Shown piece by piece: positions 26,440-34,671 of a stretch of 64,000 bases of DNA. This DNA comes from an uncultured Lachnospiraceae bacterium (GTDB taxonomy: Bacteria; Bacillota; Clostridia; Lachnospirales; Lachnospiraceae). The stretch is from the NCBI GenBank assembly GCA_947305245.1, contig CAMZDG010000016.1:1-64000 (forward strand), in the 5' to 3' direction. The position numbers were made by a program, and so were the translations under genes. The notes below the pieces were generated by a model. That model saw nothing but the letters and a program-made list of their open reading frames with translations, was not told where the DNA came from and searched no databases. The number at the start of each line of letters is the position of its first letter. The stretch's first letter is position 1.

Positions 26440-27792
26440 TCAAAGCCTTAGTATCATGGTTGCCACCCTAAAGTAAACGAGCAGCGACAGCGCGTCCACG
26501 ATCGTCGTAATGAACGGGCTCGCCATCACGGCCGGGTCGAATCCAAGGCGCTTCGCCCCGACAGGCAACATACAGCCGATAAACATGGCCATCATCACGG
26601 CTGCGACCAAGGTCAGACACACCGTGAGCGCCACCAGGATCGTCACCTGGTCAAACAAAAGAAGCTTTACAAAATTTGCGCTGGCAAGCGTCAGACCGCA
26701 GACAATGGCCACGCGAAGTTCCTTCCACATGACGCCGGGTACGTCCCGATACTCGATCTCTCCCAGGGACAGTCCACGGATCACCGTCACGCTCGCCTGT
26801 CCGCCTGCATTACCGCCGGTGTCCATCAGCATCGGAATATATGCCACGAGCACGGCGCAGACGCTCAGCGCGTCCTCAAAGGACTTGATGATGGCGCCCG
26901 TGAACGTCGCGCTGACCATCAGGAGGAGAAGCCACGGGATCCTCTTTTTATAAGTCTCCCATACGCTCGTCTTCATGTATGGCTTATCGCTGGGCACGAT
27001 AGCTGCCATCTTTTCCATATCCTCCGTCGCCTCTTCTTCCATGATATCCACGATATCATCGACGGTGATAATGCCGACCAGCCGGTTCTCATTATCCACG
27101 ACGGGCATGGTCGTAAAGTCGTATTTTTTGAACTGTCTTGCTACTTCCTCCTGGTCCATCATGGTATTGAGCGCGATGACGTTCTCATGCATGATGTCGC
27201 CGATGACCTCATCATCATCGGAAAGGAGCAGATAACGAAGCGCCACGGTACCCTTTAAGTGCCTTCCTGCATCCAGCACGTAACATACGTTGATGGTCTC
27301 GGAATCCACGCCCACCTTGCGGATCCGCTCAATGGACTCCGCCACCGTCAGATTTTCCTTCAGGTCTACGTACTCCACCGTCATAATGCTGCCGGCGGAA
27401 TCCTCCGGGTAACGAAGCAGGTGATTGATGTCCCGCCTGGTCTCAGGGCTTGCATTCGCAAGGAGCCTCTTTACCACGTTGGCAGGCATCTCCTCCATCA
27501 GGTCTGCCGCATCATCGGCCATCAGGTTATCGATGATGTTCGCTGCTTCCTTATCGGACATGGAGGTAATGATCTTTTGCTGGAGATCCACGTCCAGGTA
27601 GGAGAACACGTCCGCCGCCAGGTCCTTGGGCAGGATCCGGAAAACCTTGAGCATGTTTTCCTCTTCCTCCAGTTCCTCCATCCACGCAGCGATATCTGCG
27701 TCGTTCATCTCCGAAAGATGCTGTCTGAGCTTAGTGTACTGCTTTGCTTCCAGGAGCTCTAAAAGCTCGCCAAATTCCTTCATCTCTTCCAC
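26440..27792 (-). CDS. mgtE: Magnesium transporter MgtE
   Basis: A 450-residue Mg2+ channel/transporter. A cytoplasmic helical N-domain (about 1-130, ending in MADDAADLMEEMPANV) is followed by two CBS domains (about 130-250) that gate by sensing Mg2+ and by five membrane helices. The pore region contains MDTGGNAGGQASVTVIRGL and a last helix with PFITTIVDALSLLVYF. The probable start is GTG 27792, nine bases from AAAGGAGG. The ATG at 27783 is 18 bases away, and an out-of-frame ATG in between opens only a five-codon ORF. Expression is probably controlled by the structured leader upstream. An AraC gene follows closely. Confidence 0.95.
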   Translation of the reverse strand: MEEMKEFGELLELLEAKQYTKLRQHLSEMNDADIAAWMEELEEEENMLKVFRILPKDLAADVFSYLDVDLQQKIITSMSDKEAANIIDNLMADDAADLMEEMPANVVKRLLANASPETRRDINHLLRYPEDSAGSIMTVEYVDLKENLTVAESIERIRKVGVDSETINVCYVLDAGRHLKGTVALRYLLLSDDDEVIGDIMHENVIALNTMMDQEEVARQFKKYDFTTMPVVDNENRLVGIITVDDIVDIMEEEATEDMEKMAAIVPSDKPYMKTSVWETYKKRIPWLLLLMVSATFTGAIIKSFEDALSVCAVLVAYIPMLMDTGGNAGGQASVTVIRGLSLGEIEYRDVPGVMWKELRVAIVCGLTLASANFVKLLLFDQVTILVALTVCLTLVAAVMMAMFIGCMLPVGAKRLGFDPAVMASPFITTIVDALSLLVYFRVATMILRL

Positions 27793-27971
27793 TGCATAAA
27801 TCCTCCTTTCGGGCAAGGCGCGCTAAGCCTCACCGGAGGACGCAGGACGGATCATAACTCCGCGGCCGGTGGGACGTCAGGCGCTGCCATATTCAAATAC
27901 TGCGTACTTCGGGGAACAGAGTCCGTACTTCGACTATCGCCTGACATAAAACCACCACCTTTCACAAAGAT
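27793..27971 (-). promoter_or_regulatory. Structured mRNA leader of mgtE (candidate riboregulator)
   Basis: A transcribed leader of about 180 bases. Seen on the minus strand: GTCAGGCG (27945-27938) pairs perfectly with CGCCTGAC (27883-27876); CACCGG (27872-27867) can pair with CCGGTG (27836-27831); TCCTCC (27840-27835) can pair with GGAGGA of the mgtE ribosome site. The last two pairings share two bases and cannot coexist, so the leader could switch translation. The M-box hallmarks (GGTGAGGCTCC near the 5' end, GCTGCTGCC) are not seen in order, so the class is unassigned. Confidence 0.55.
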
Positions 27972-27977
27972 ATTTCA

Positions 27978-28006
27978 ATTCTAGTCTTGTTTTGCCAAAA
28001 AGTCAA
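27978..28006 (-). promoter_or_regulatory. SigA promoter of the mgtE leader
   Basis: On the minus strand TTGACT (28006-28001), a 17-base spacer and TAGAAT (27983-27978). Confidence 0.7.
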
Positions 28007-28012
28007 TGAAAC

Positions 28013-29035
28013 TCAGTCCTTGACGTAAGGCATCCAGAACACAACGCCGGAGAACTCATCCACGACGGCAATCCCGTCCTGATATGGCGTTAAGTCAATG
28101 GGCGCCACGGGCCAAGTACTGTCATCTCTTAAGGTAAGGAGCGTCTCAACGGCGCCGTCCTTGATCACGCGGATCGCGGAATTTCCCGTATCTGCCACAT
28201 AGATCAGTCCGTCCTCTCCCACGGTCACGCCCTGAGGATTCTGGAAGCAGCACTCCGTCGCACTGCCGTCGCGAAAGCCTGCCTTGCCGCCTGCCACAAC
28301 GCTCACCAGACCGTTTTCGATCGAGCAGATCCTGTGATTCCCGGTATCTGCCACATACAAGATTCCCTTCGACCAGCAAAGTCCGCAGGGCGAAGAAAAT
28401 CCGTCCGCCACCATGGTCATGATCCCAGCGACGTCCATCTTATACACCGCATCCGCTCCCGCGTCCGCAATGTAAAGAGTTCCGTCTTCGTCCGATGCCA
28501 GACCCGAAGGGTTCATCAGCGTCCGCTCGCTCCCCTCATAAGCCGCCGTGCGGACCTCATTTCCGTTATAATAACGGATCACGCGGTTCTTACTGTCGCT
28601 CACCGCCCAGCCGCCAAGGAACTGGGCAACGCCCCAAGGCTTCCCAAACTTCGCCTCCGTGCGATATGCGTCGTTATACCCGCCCATCGGCTCGCCGTCG
28701 GCGCCTTCCGGTCCGATCTTTCCGGCCAGTTTCGTCACGCTGCCTTCCTTGACCGACCAAAGCACCTTTGACCTGGCATCCGAAACAAGGAGGGAACCGT
28801 CCGCCATCACGGCCACGCCGCGAGGACTTCCCTCAATGCCGGCGATCGCCTTCGCTTCCTTCGTCACCGTTTTATTCGCGGGCGGCTGATCTTTCTGAAT
28901 ATACATAAAGAGTCCGCCCGGATCCGCGTTTTCTTCCGTCTTCTTTTTATGATGAGCGATCACAATGCACAAGATCACGATAAGGATCACTGCAACGGCA
29001 ATCCCGCCAATGATCAACATCTTCTTATTCTTCAT
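28013..29035 (-). CDS. NHL-repeat protein, membrane-anchored
   Basis: A 340-residue protein. One N-terminal membrane segment (about 6-27) is followed by an extracytoplasmic beta-propeller of NHL repeats. Clear units include GSPRGVAVMADGSLLVSDA, LMNPSGLASDEDGTLYIADA, LCWSKGILYVADTGNHRI and QNPQGVTVGEDGLIYVADTG. NHL propellers usually bind protein or polysaccharide partners; an enzyme role is not indicated. ATG 29035 with GATCGGAGGATGG is chosen. It is the last gene of the MBL, HD-GYP, FecR-like, NHL group, 39 bases after the FecR-like gene. Confidence 0.88.
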   Translation of the reverse strand: MKNKKMLIIGGIAVAVILIVILCIVIAHHKKKTEENADPGGLFMYIQKDQPPANKTVTKEAKAIAGIEGSPRGVAVMADGSLLVSDARSKVLWSVKEGSVTKLAGKIGPEGADGEPMGGYNDAYRTEAKFGKPWGVAQFLGGWAVSDSKNRVIRYYNGNEVRTAAYEGSERTLMNPSGLASDEDGTLYIADAGADAVYKMDVAGIMTMVADGFSSPCGLCWSKGILYVADTGNHRICSIENGLVSVVAGGKAGFRDGSATECCFQNPQGVTVGEDGLIYVADTGNSAIRVIKDGAVETLLTLRDDSTWPVAPIDLTPYQDGIAVVDEFSGVVFWMPYVKD

Positions 29036-29074
29036 TGTCCATCCTCCGATCACGTTAAATCAGCAGATTGCGAA

Positions 29075-31486
29075 TTAAGGATTACCATTCGCGTTAGGGT
29101 TAGGAGTACCACACCCATTCCGACAGTAGTCAGGCAGTTCTCCGGTTATGGGATCAGGTGAGAAATCATGGTCATCCGTTCTTTCCTCAATTTCGGTATA
29201 AACCTGACCACAAACGTTACAGGTATACACTAAGGTACCTAAGTCCGCACAAGTGGCATGTGTGCTCTTTGACTCATCCAAAGTCCCGCTCGGATGATCC
29301 TGGGGATCGATAGGCTCCGTAGTTTCGGTGCCACACACTTCACAATACAATACGCGGGTACCACCTTGCAGACAATTATCAAGCGAGCGACTGATCTCTG
29401 TATAACTATGGCTTCTTACCGCTTCCAGAATCCTGCGCTCCGTATAGGTACATCTCGTACATGCCAACTCTTCATAACCATCCTTGCAAGTCGGTGCCTG
29501 ATAGGTTACGTGATCATCGGCCTGTGCCCGAACCAGATTGTGGCCGAGCGGCTCAAGCTCTACGGATCGCTTTTCATGGCATCTGGTACAGATCTGATTC
29601 TGGTTGCCACTGGCCTCACACTCCGCCGCATGGTTTTCCCGTTCCACGTCTTCTCCATCATAATCGATCCAATCATGCCCCAGTGCTTCGATCGTCATCA
29701 CGGGCGTTACCCATTGCTGACATCTTTCGCAGAATTGCCCTTCCGTATTTCCGGGTTCCGTACAGCTGGCTGCGTGCGCCTCCTCAGTGATCGTAATTTC
29801 ATGTCCCAGTGCCGCGATGATCCTATAATCCGTTCTTCCGCAGATGGAGCAACGATTGCCTGCTTCATGTCCGACCGCCGTACAGGTCGGCTCCTGCTCC
29901 TTCACGGGCACCATACTGTGTCCCCTTGGGGGAACCTCCTCCTGCGCCACGAGGATCTCACCGCATACCGAGCACTTAACGCCCTCCGTCAGGCCCGTTC
30001 CTTCGCAGGACGGCGCCACGGCTTCCACTACCTCTTCCTTATGTCCGGTCGCCGGAATGGGCTTTTGAGGCACCAGGATCTCATTACATACCGCGCAGTG
30101 TGATCCCCTCGTCAGACCGTCCTTCGTACAGGTCGCCTTCACCTCAGGATCCGTTGCAACTACGTGTACGTGCTCCTCGGTCATCTCCGGCGTGATCACC
30201 GTACCGTTATTGATAAACCTTCCCTCGTCGATATTCTCCAGCGCACCGCCGAGGTACAGGCTTCCGTTATTCGTAAGAATGCCATAATTCTTAATGGCGC
30301 CGGTGCTTCCGAACGCCGTCTTTCCGTTCAGGTTCAGGCTCTTGCCCGCGGGAACGGTCAAGATTTCCGAAGCGTCCTTGTCGACGTTTCTCATACTCCA
30401 GCCGCGCTTTACGTTTCGAACGGAACTCAGTTTCGCAACGCCCTCGGAGCCGTCGCCGAACACGAAGGTCCCTTCCACGTTCACCGTGTCATACTGTTCA
30501 TTATCCAGCGCTTCCTGCACCTGCGCCAGAGTAGGATCCGTCAGGGAAAAGCTCTTCTCAAGCGCGGCCAAATTGTCCGCCGTGAACATCTCGTCCAAAA
30601 TATCCTCCAGCGCATTCCAAGCTTTCTCGTTTTTCTTCACCTGCGCAAGGAGTTCCTGGCTGGCTTCCTTGTCCCTGGCAAGCGCATCCTCATATTTCCC
30701 GATCAGGGTCGGGGAATTCAGAACGCCGCCGCGGATGATCCTGCCCTGCAGGTTTGCGCTCATGGCTACCTCCTGCACCACGTAAGCGGGAACGTCTCCC
30801 TCCGAGAAGGACAAGATGGTGATGTCCACGTTCTTGTCCGTGTTTCTCTGATCCTTAAACACTGCCGTGGTGGCTACCTGACCGGCCTTGATCATTGCAG
30901 CCTTTGTTGCGCCGGTCACGGGGTCGATCACCGTCACCATAACTTCGCCGTCGATGACGTAAATCATGGTCGTATAGAAATCGATCACGCGCACAATGCC
31001 GGAGGTGCCGCGGATCCCCGTTACTATCGTGGAGGTACGGATGTTCATGGCCTCATCGTCCGGAAGGTGCTTTGCAACGTTAAAGAACATCTCGCCCGAT
31101 TCCAGATAGAGCGTGAGTTCCTTCGCTTCCTTGCGCACTTCCATGGACGAGAACTGATTCAACTTTGCCGCCTTCGAATCATCCAGCGAAAGGTACGCAA
31201 AGCTGCTCTCGTTCGTCATGACGCGGTTCCCGTTATACAGGAACATGCCATCACGCCGTTCCAAGGCATTTCCGCTCTTGTCCTCCACGTCCACGGAACC
31301 CTCAGACTTGGACAGAGTGACGCTGACTGCACTGGTCTCATACCCCTGGCTCACGGCGACAATGTCCCCCTGTGAAGCTCCCTGAGGAGTATTCCCTCCG
31401 TCCTTTCCGGTTTTAGAAGAACATGCCGTCATCAGACAGAGCACCAGAAGTATCAAAGCTACTTTTCCTATGTTTGATCTTCTCAT
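29075..31486 (-). CDS. FecR-domain lipoprotein with C-terminal Cys-pair repeats
   Basis: An 803-residue surface lipoprotein. The signal peptide ends in lipobox LMTAC. A FecR-like sensor domain lies at about 45-210, including RVMTNESSFAYLSLDDS and TSTIVTGIRGTSGIVRV. A helical stretch and a small beta region follow. From about residue 440 to the end there are eight Cys-rich units of 30-45 residues, each with the pattern C-x-x-x-G-(8-10)-C-x-x-C (for example CEGTGLTEGVKCSVCGEIL), plus a final degenerate CRNGC. These resemble small zinc ribbons seen in clostridial surface proteins. ATG 31486 overlaps the HD-GYP stop (ATGA), so translation is coupled. Partner unknown. Confidence 0.82.
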   Translation of the reverse strand: MRRSNIGKVALILLVLCLMTACSSKTGKDGGNTPQGASQGDIVAVSQGYETSAVSVTLSKSEGSVDVEDKSGNALERRDGMFLYNGNRVMTNESSFAYLSLDDSKAAKLNQFSSMEVRKEAKELTLYLESGEMFFNVAKHLPDDEAMNIRTSTIVTGIRGTSGIVRVIDFYTTMIYVIDGEVMVTVIDPVTGATKAAMIKAGQVATTAVFKDQRNTDKNVDITILSFSEGDVPAYVVQEVAMSANLQGRIIRGGVLNSPTLIGKYEDALARDKEASQELLAQVKKNEKAWNALEDILDEMFTADNLAALEKSFSLTDPTLAQVQEALDNEQYDTVNVEGTFVFGDGSEGVAKLSSVRNVKRGWSMRNVDKDASEILTVPAGKSLNLNGKTAFGSTGAIKNYGILTNNGSLYLGGALENIDEGRFINNGTVITPEMTEEHVHVVATDPEVKATCTKDGLTRGSHCAVCNEILVPQKPIPATGHKEEVVEAVAPSCEGTGLTEGVKCSVCGEILVAQEEVPPRGHSMVPVKEQEPTCTAVGHEAGNRCSICGRTDYRIIAALGHEITITEEAHAASCTEPGNTEGQFCERCQQWVTPVMTIEALGHDWIDYDGEDVERENHAAECEASGNQNQICTRCHEKRSVELEPLGHNLVRAQADDHVTYQAPTCKDGYEELACTRCTYTERRILEAVRSHSYTEISRSLDNCLQGGTRVLYCEVCGTETTEPIDPQDHPSGTLDESKSTHATCADLGTLVYTCNVCGQVYTEIEERTDDHDFSPDPITGELPDYCRNGCGTPNPNANGNP

Positions 31487-32943
31487 TTTTCTTCGTTCCC
31501 TTCTTCCCACGCGTGACTTTGAATAAACAGTTCCAGGATCTCTCCGTCGATCTTTCCTTCTTCCACCATGCTCTTTAGGATGCTGAGCGCTTTCTCCCTC
31601 GGCATGGCCTTTTTATAGGGTCTGTCACTTGCCGTCAGGGCATCGAACACGTCAAGGATCGTCAGCAGCCTTTCCTGGAAGCACAAGTTTTCTGCCGTCA
31701 GGTGCTTCGGATACCCCGAACCGTTGAGTAATTCATGATGATTGGACGCCCATCTCGTCACGTGACTATATTCCTTGCTAAAGTGGATCTGCTCGAGCAT
31801 CTTCTTTGTCAGCACCACGTGGCTCTCCATGATGGCCCTCTCCTGCGCGGTCAGGGTCCCCTTACGAACGGACAGGGACGCCGTCTCACTCTCCGTCAGC
31901 CAGTGTTGCGCATTGCCCTCCTGATCCAGATATTCCTTCTGTGAGATCTCCTGGATCTTCGCCAGGATCTCATCCGGCAGGAACCCCGCCGTATTGGCGC
32001 TTTGGATCGTCGCAAGATCCTCCGTAAGCTGCGCCTTAATGCTTTCAAATTCTTCCTGCGTATACTCACCCTTTAGAAAACGGATCTCCGAGAGCAGCTC
32101 GATCAGCTTGAACCTTTGCCGGATGGGCTCCTCAAAGCCCTCGATCCTGCAGGACTTATCCATGACGGAGAGCGCGATCCCAAGCTTTCCCACGTCATGA
32201 AGCCACACCGCCATCAGGAATTCCCGTTCCACCTGCGGCGTCATGGACTTTTCCGGGACATTCTCCCGAAGCCAGGTAAGGAATCTTCTTCCGTACCTCG
32301 CCATGTTTCTTGTATGATTTGCATTATACGGGCTTCTCGCGTCGATGGCCGTCGAGAGCACCTGCACCACGGATTCCAAAAGAGCCGTGATCTCGCGGCT
32401 GTAATTCAGGGTGGTCAGCCGGATGGCTGCCTGGGAAGCCAGGGACTGGATCACCTGCTCGCACTCCTTCGGGAATGCCACGGTCTCCCCGTTTTCGTCC
32501 TTTGAGTTCAGAAGCTGCAGTACGCCGATGACGTCACCCTTGTCATCCAGCATCGGGATCACCAGCATGGACTGGGTCCGATAACCCGTGATCGCGTCAT
32601 ATTTCCTTGGTCCCGAGAAATCGAACCGCTCATCCTCGTAAACGTCGGCCACGTTGATCAGGCACTTGTCCAAAGCCGCCCTTGCGCAGACGTTGGTCGG
32701 CCGAAGGGCCACCGGCGGCAGATTGATGACCTGACCGTGCCCGCCCTGATCGATCCCTAATGACAGCGTAACCATTATGTGGAAAGTTAATACGTCATTA
32801 TCCAAAATATATAAGGTTCCGCCGTCGCAGTTGGTCAGATCCATGGCTACGTCCACGATCTCCCGCATCAGGCTGTCACTGTCCGCATTGGCCGACAGCG
32901 CGATCCCTATGTTTAGAAGTCTTTCGATCTCTAAGGTGTTCAT
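31483..32943 (-). CDS. GAF domain plus HD-GYP domain signalling phosphodiesterase
   Basis: A 486-residue cytoplasmic protein. A GAF sensor covers about 5-170 (NCDGGTLYILDND, RTQSMLVIPMLDDKGDVIGVLQLLN). The HD-GYP phosphohydrolase follows: HTRNMARYG, VWLHDVGKLGIA (HD pair), and HHELLNGSGYPKHL (HHExxxGxGYP). It probably degrades cyclic di-GMP or a related dinucleotide. About 110 residues are inserted between the HD pair and the next conserved His (MESHVVLTKKML), more than in standard HD-GYP proteins. Start and stop overlap the MBL and FecR-like genes by ATGA at both ends, so the three proteins are translationally coupled. Confidence 0.9.
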   Translation of the reverse strand: MNTLEIERLLNIGIALSANADSDSLMREIVDVAMDLTNCDGGTLYILDNDVLTFHIMVTLSLGIDQGGHGQVINLPPVALRPTNVCARAALDKCLINVADVYEDERFDFSGPRKYDAITGYRTQSMLVIPMLDDKGDVIGVLQLLNSKDENGETVAFPKECEQVIQSLASQAAIRLTTLNYSREITALLESVVQVLSTAIDARSPYNANHTRNMARYGRRFLTWLRENVPEKSMTPQVEREFLMAVWLHDVGKLGIALSVMDKSCRIEGFEEPIRQRFKLIELLSEIRFLKGEYTQEEFESIKAQLTEDLATIQSANTAGFLPDEILAKIQEISQKEYLDQEGNAQHWLTESETASLSVRKGTLTAQERAIMESHVVLTKKMLEQIHFSKEYSHVTRWASNHHELLNGSGYPKHLTAENLCFQERLLTILDVFDALTASDRPYKKAMPREKALSILKSMVEEGKIDGEILELFIQSHAWEEGNEEK

Positions 32944-33740
32944 AGATAGCGAATCTCTCCCTGTCTTCCAAATACGCAGTTCGGATACTTCATCTTAATC
33001 TTATTCTCGAGCTCTTCGAGCTGTTCGTCCGTCGAGGAAGGATCAAAGTGCATCAGCACCGTCTGCCCCGCGCCGCACTTATCGCCAAGCTTTGCGGCAG
33101 CCGTCTGCGTGCTGTGACCCCAGCCGCGCTTTTCCACCGCGTCGTCCGCCGTCAGCTGACCGTCGCAGAAAAGCAGGTCGCACCCCTTCGCGAACTCCTC
33201 GAGATCCTTAGCCGCCTCCGGCGTGAGCTCGCAGTCCACGGCATATACCAGCGTCCTCTTTCCGTCGGAAATCCGGAAATGCGTCACGCCCCCGGGATGA
33301 TTTCCCTCCAGCGTGTCCACTGTCAGACTCCCGATCTGAAACGATCCCTTGATCGACACGTATTCCAGATCATGAGAAATCTCCTCCAGATGAATGGGCC
33401 AAAACGGCGGTCCAAATACGATATGCAAGATCTCCTGGCAGCTCATCCCCTCGTGATCCGCCATATAAACCTTGATCTTCTTGGACGGATCCGCCAGCGC
33501 AGACCACTTGCTCAGTCCCATCAGGTGATCCAAGTGCGGATGACCGATCAGCACGTGGGTATTCTCCCCAGCCTCGCCGTACATGATCCCACTCCCTGCG
33601 TCGAGAAAGATCACAGCCTCCGGCGTCTCGATCCGGATACAGGTGGTGTCACACCCGAACTCCTGGTACTCCTTGGGCGTGACTGCAACGGATCCCCTTA
33701 CGCCCAGCATTTCAATTTTCCAAGCCTTACCTTCTCTCAT
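32940..33740 (-). CDS. MBL-fold metallohydrolase
   Basis: A 266-residue metallo-beta-lactamase-fold protein. Metal ligands are visible in GHPHLDHLMG (HxHxDH), NHPGGVTHF and AVDCE (bridging Asp), with GWGHST and a late MHFDP. The opening RGS and GCDTTCIRIE segments resemble the RNase Z/phosphodiesterase-like branch, so a nucleotide phosphodiesterase is plausible but unproven. ATG 33740 with AAAGAGGGTTTGG is preferred over ATG 33767 and the frame start 33806. It overlaps the HD-GYP gene by ATGA and is first of a coupled signalling group. Confidence 0.85.
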   Translation of the reverse strand: MREGKAWKIEMLGVRGSVAVTPKEYQEFGCDTTCIRIETPEAVIFLDAGSGIMYGEAGENTHVLIGHPHLDHLMGLSKWSALADPSKKIKVYMADHEGMSCQEILHIVFGPPFWPIHLEEISHDLEYVSIKGSFQIGSLTVDTLEGNHPGGVTHFRISDGKRTLVYAVDCELTPEAAKDLEEFAKGCDLLFCDGQLTADDAVEKRGWGHSTQTAAAKLGDKCGAGQTVLMHFDPSSTDEQLEELENKIKMKYPNCVFGRQGEIRYL

Positions 33741-33789
33741 TCCCAAACCCTCTTTTTGTATCCCCATTTTTGTATTTTCGCGGCGGCCA

Positions 33790-34452
33790 CTACTCCGCCG
33801 TTTCATCCACGAAATCTAATTCCTGCAGCTTCTCGCACCGCGCGCGTCCCGCAGTCACCTCCGTCAGCTCCCGAAGAAAGGCCTCCCCTTCCTCCGCAGG
33901 GAGAAGGACCTTTAAGAATACCTTTTCCCCATACTCACTCTCCCAAGGCTCCCTGCCCTTTTGCCCCAGCAGGTATAAAAGCTTTCCCACGTCGGTATAA
34001 TCCGTAGTGATCCCATAGAGCACGCCAGGCCGCGTCCTGCCGATCCTGCAGGCCGCCAGACCTTCCTTCACCGCCTGCGTATAAGCCCGCACCAGTCCGC
34101 CCGTCCCGAGGAGCACGCCTCCGAAATACCGCGTGACCACCACGGCCACGTTGCGGACCCCGGACCCAAGGAGCACCTCCAGCATGGGCCTGCCTGCCGT
34201 TCCCGACGGTTCCCCGTCGTCGCTGCACCGGGTCAGCTCCGCCCTGCTGCCAATGCAGAACGCGGAACAATTATGCCGCGCGTCCCAGTACTTCTTCTTC
34301 ATCTCCTCGATGAATTGCACCGCCTCGGCTTCCGTCTGACAACTTCGCACCGTCGCGATAAAGCGGGACTTTTTTTCTTCATATTCGCCCTGCCCGCCGG
34401 ACAATAAGATCCGGTAAGAAGAGTTTCCCGTCTCTGCCAATGAAATTTCCAA
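33790..34452 (-). CDS. YigZ/IMPACT family protein
   Basis: A 220-residue protein. The N-terminal UPF0029/IMPACT domain carries EKKSRFIATVRSC, DARHNCSAFCIG, CSDDGEPSGTAGRPML and VVVTRYFGGVLLGTGGLVRAY, and a ferredoxin-like C-terminal domain follows. Function is unsettled (translation or stress-related, possible RNA binding). No in-frame ATG exists at the start; TTG codons at 34452 and 34440 are both possible, and the second is better spaced from GAAAGG. It is read in the same direction as the MBL gene, 49 bases upstream of that gene's start. Confidence 0.9.
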   Translation of the reverse strand: MEISLAETGNSSYRILLSGGQGEYEEKKSRFIATVRSCQTEAEAVQFIEEMKKKYWDARHNCSAFCIGSRAELTRCSDDGEPSGTAGRPMLEVLLGSGVRNVAVVVTRYFGGVLLGTGGLVRAYTQAVKEGLAACRIGRTRPGVLYGITTDYTDVGKLLYLLGQKGREPWESEYGEKVFLKVLLPAEEGEAFLRELTEVTAGRARCEKLQELDFVDETAE

Positions 34453-34599
34453 CCTTTCAGATCATAAGTCATCGCGTCGTTTCCGCAAAAATGCGCAGAA
34501 AAACCCAATTTATAATCAGAATCATTTTACCATAAAATTACAAATTTGTGAAGTCAGACAAGGCAAAATCTTAACTTTTTCTGAAGGTAAAAGAAAGGC

Positions 34600-34628
34600 T
34601 TTCCAATTCAGGAAAAATTTGGTATACT
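34600..34628 (+). promoter_or_regulatory. Possible promoter of the class A PBP gene
   Basis: TATACT at 34623-34628 with a weak -35 (TTTCCA, 34600-34605) at 17 bases, 43 bases before the start codon. Confidence 0.45.
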
Positions 34629-34671
34629 ATAGCAGATAATGGACTTTTGTCCATTCAGAAAGGACGAAGCT

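Noticed and set aside
27793..27971. M-box riboswitch upstream of mgtE
   Set aside because: The 5' GGTGAGGCTCC and GCTGCTGCC core elements are not found in the right order; kept as an unclassified leader instead.
30164..31375. Plus-strand open frame of 403 codons
   Set aside because: Antisense to the FecR-like gene, whose signal peptide, domains and repeats are clear.
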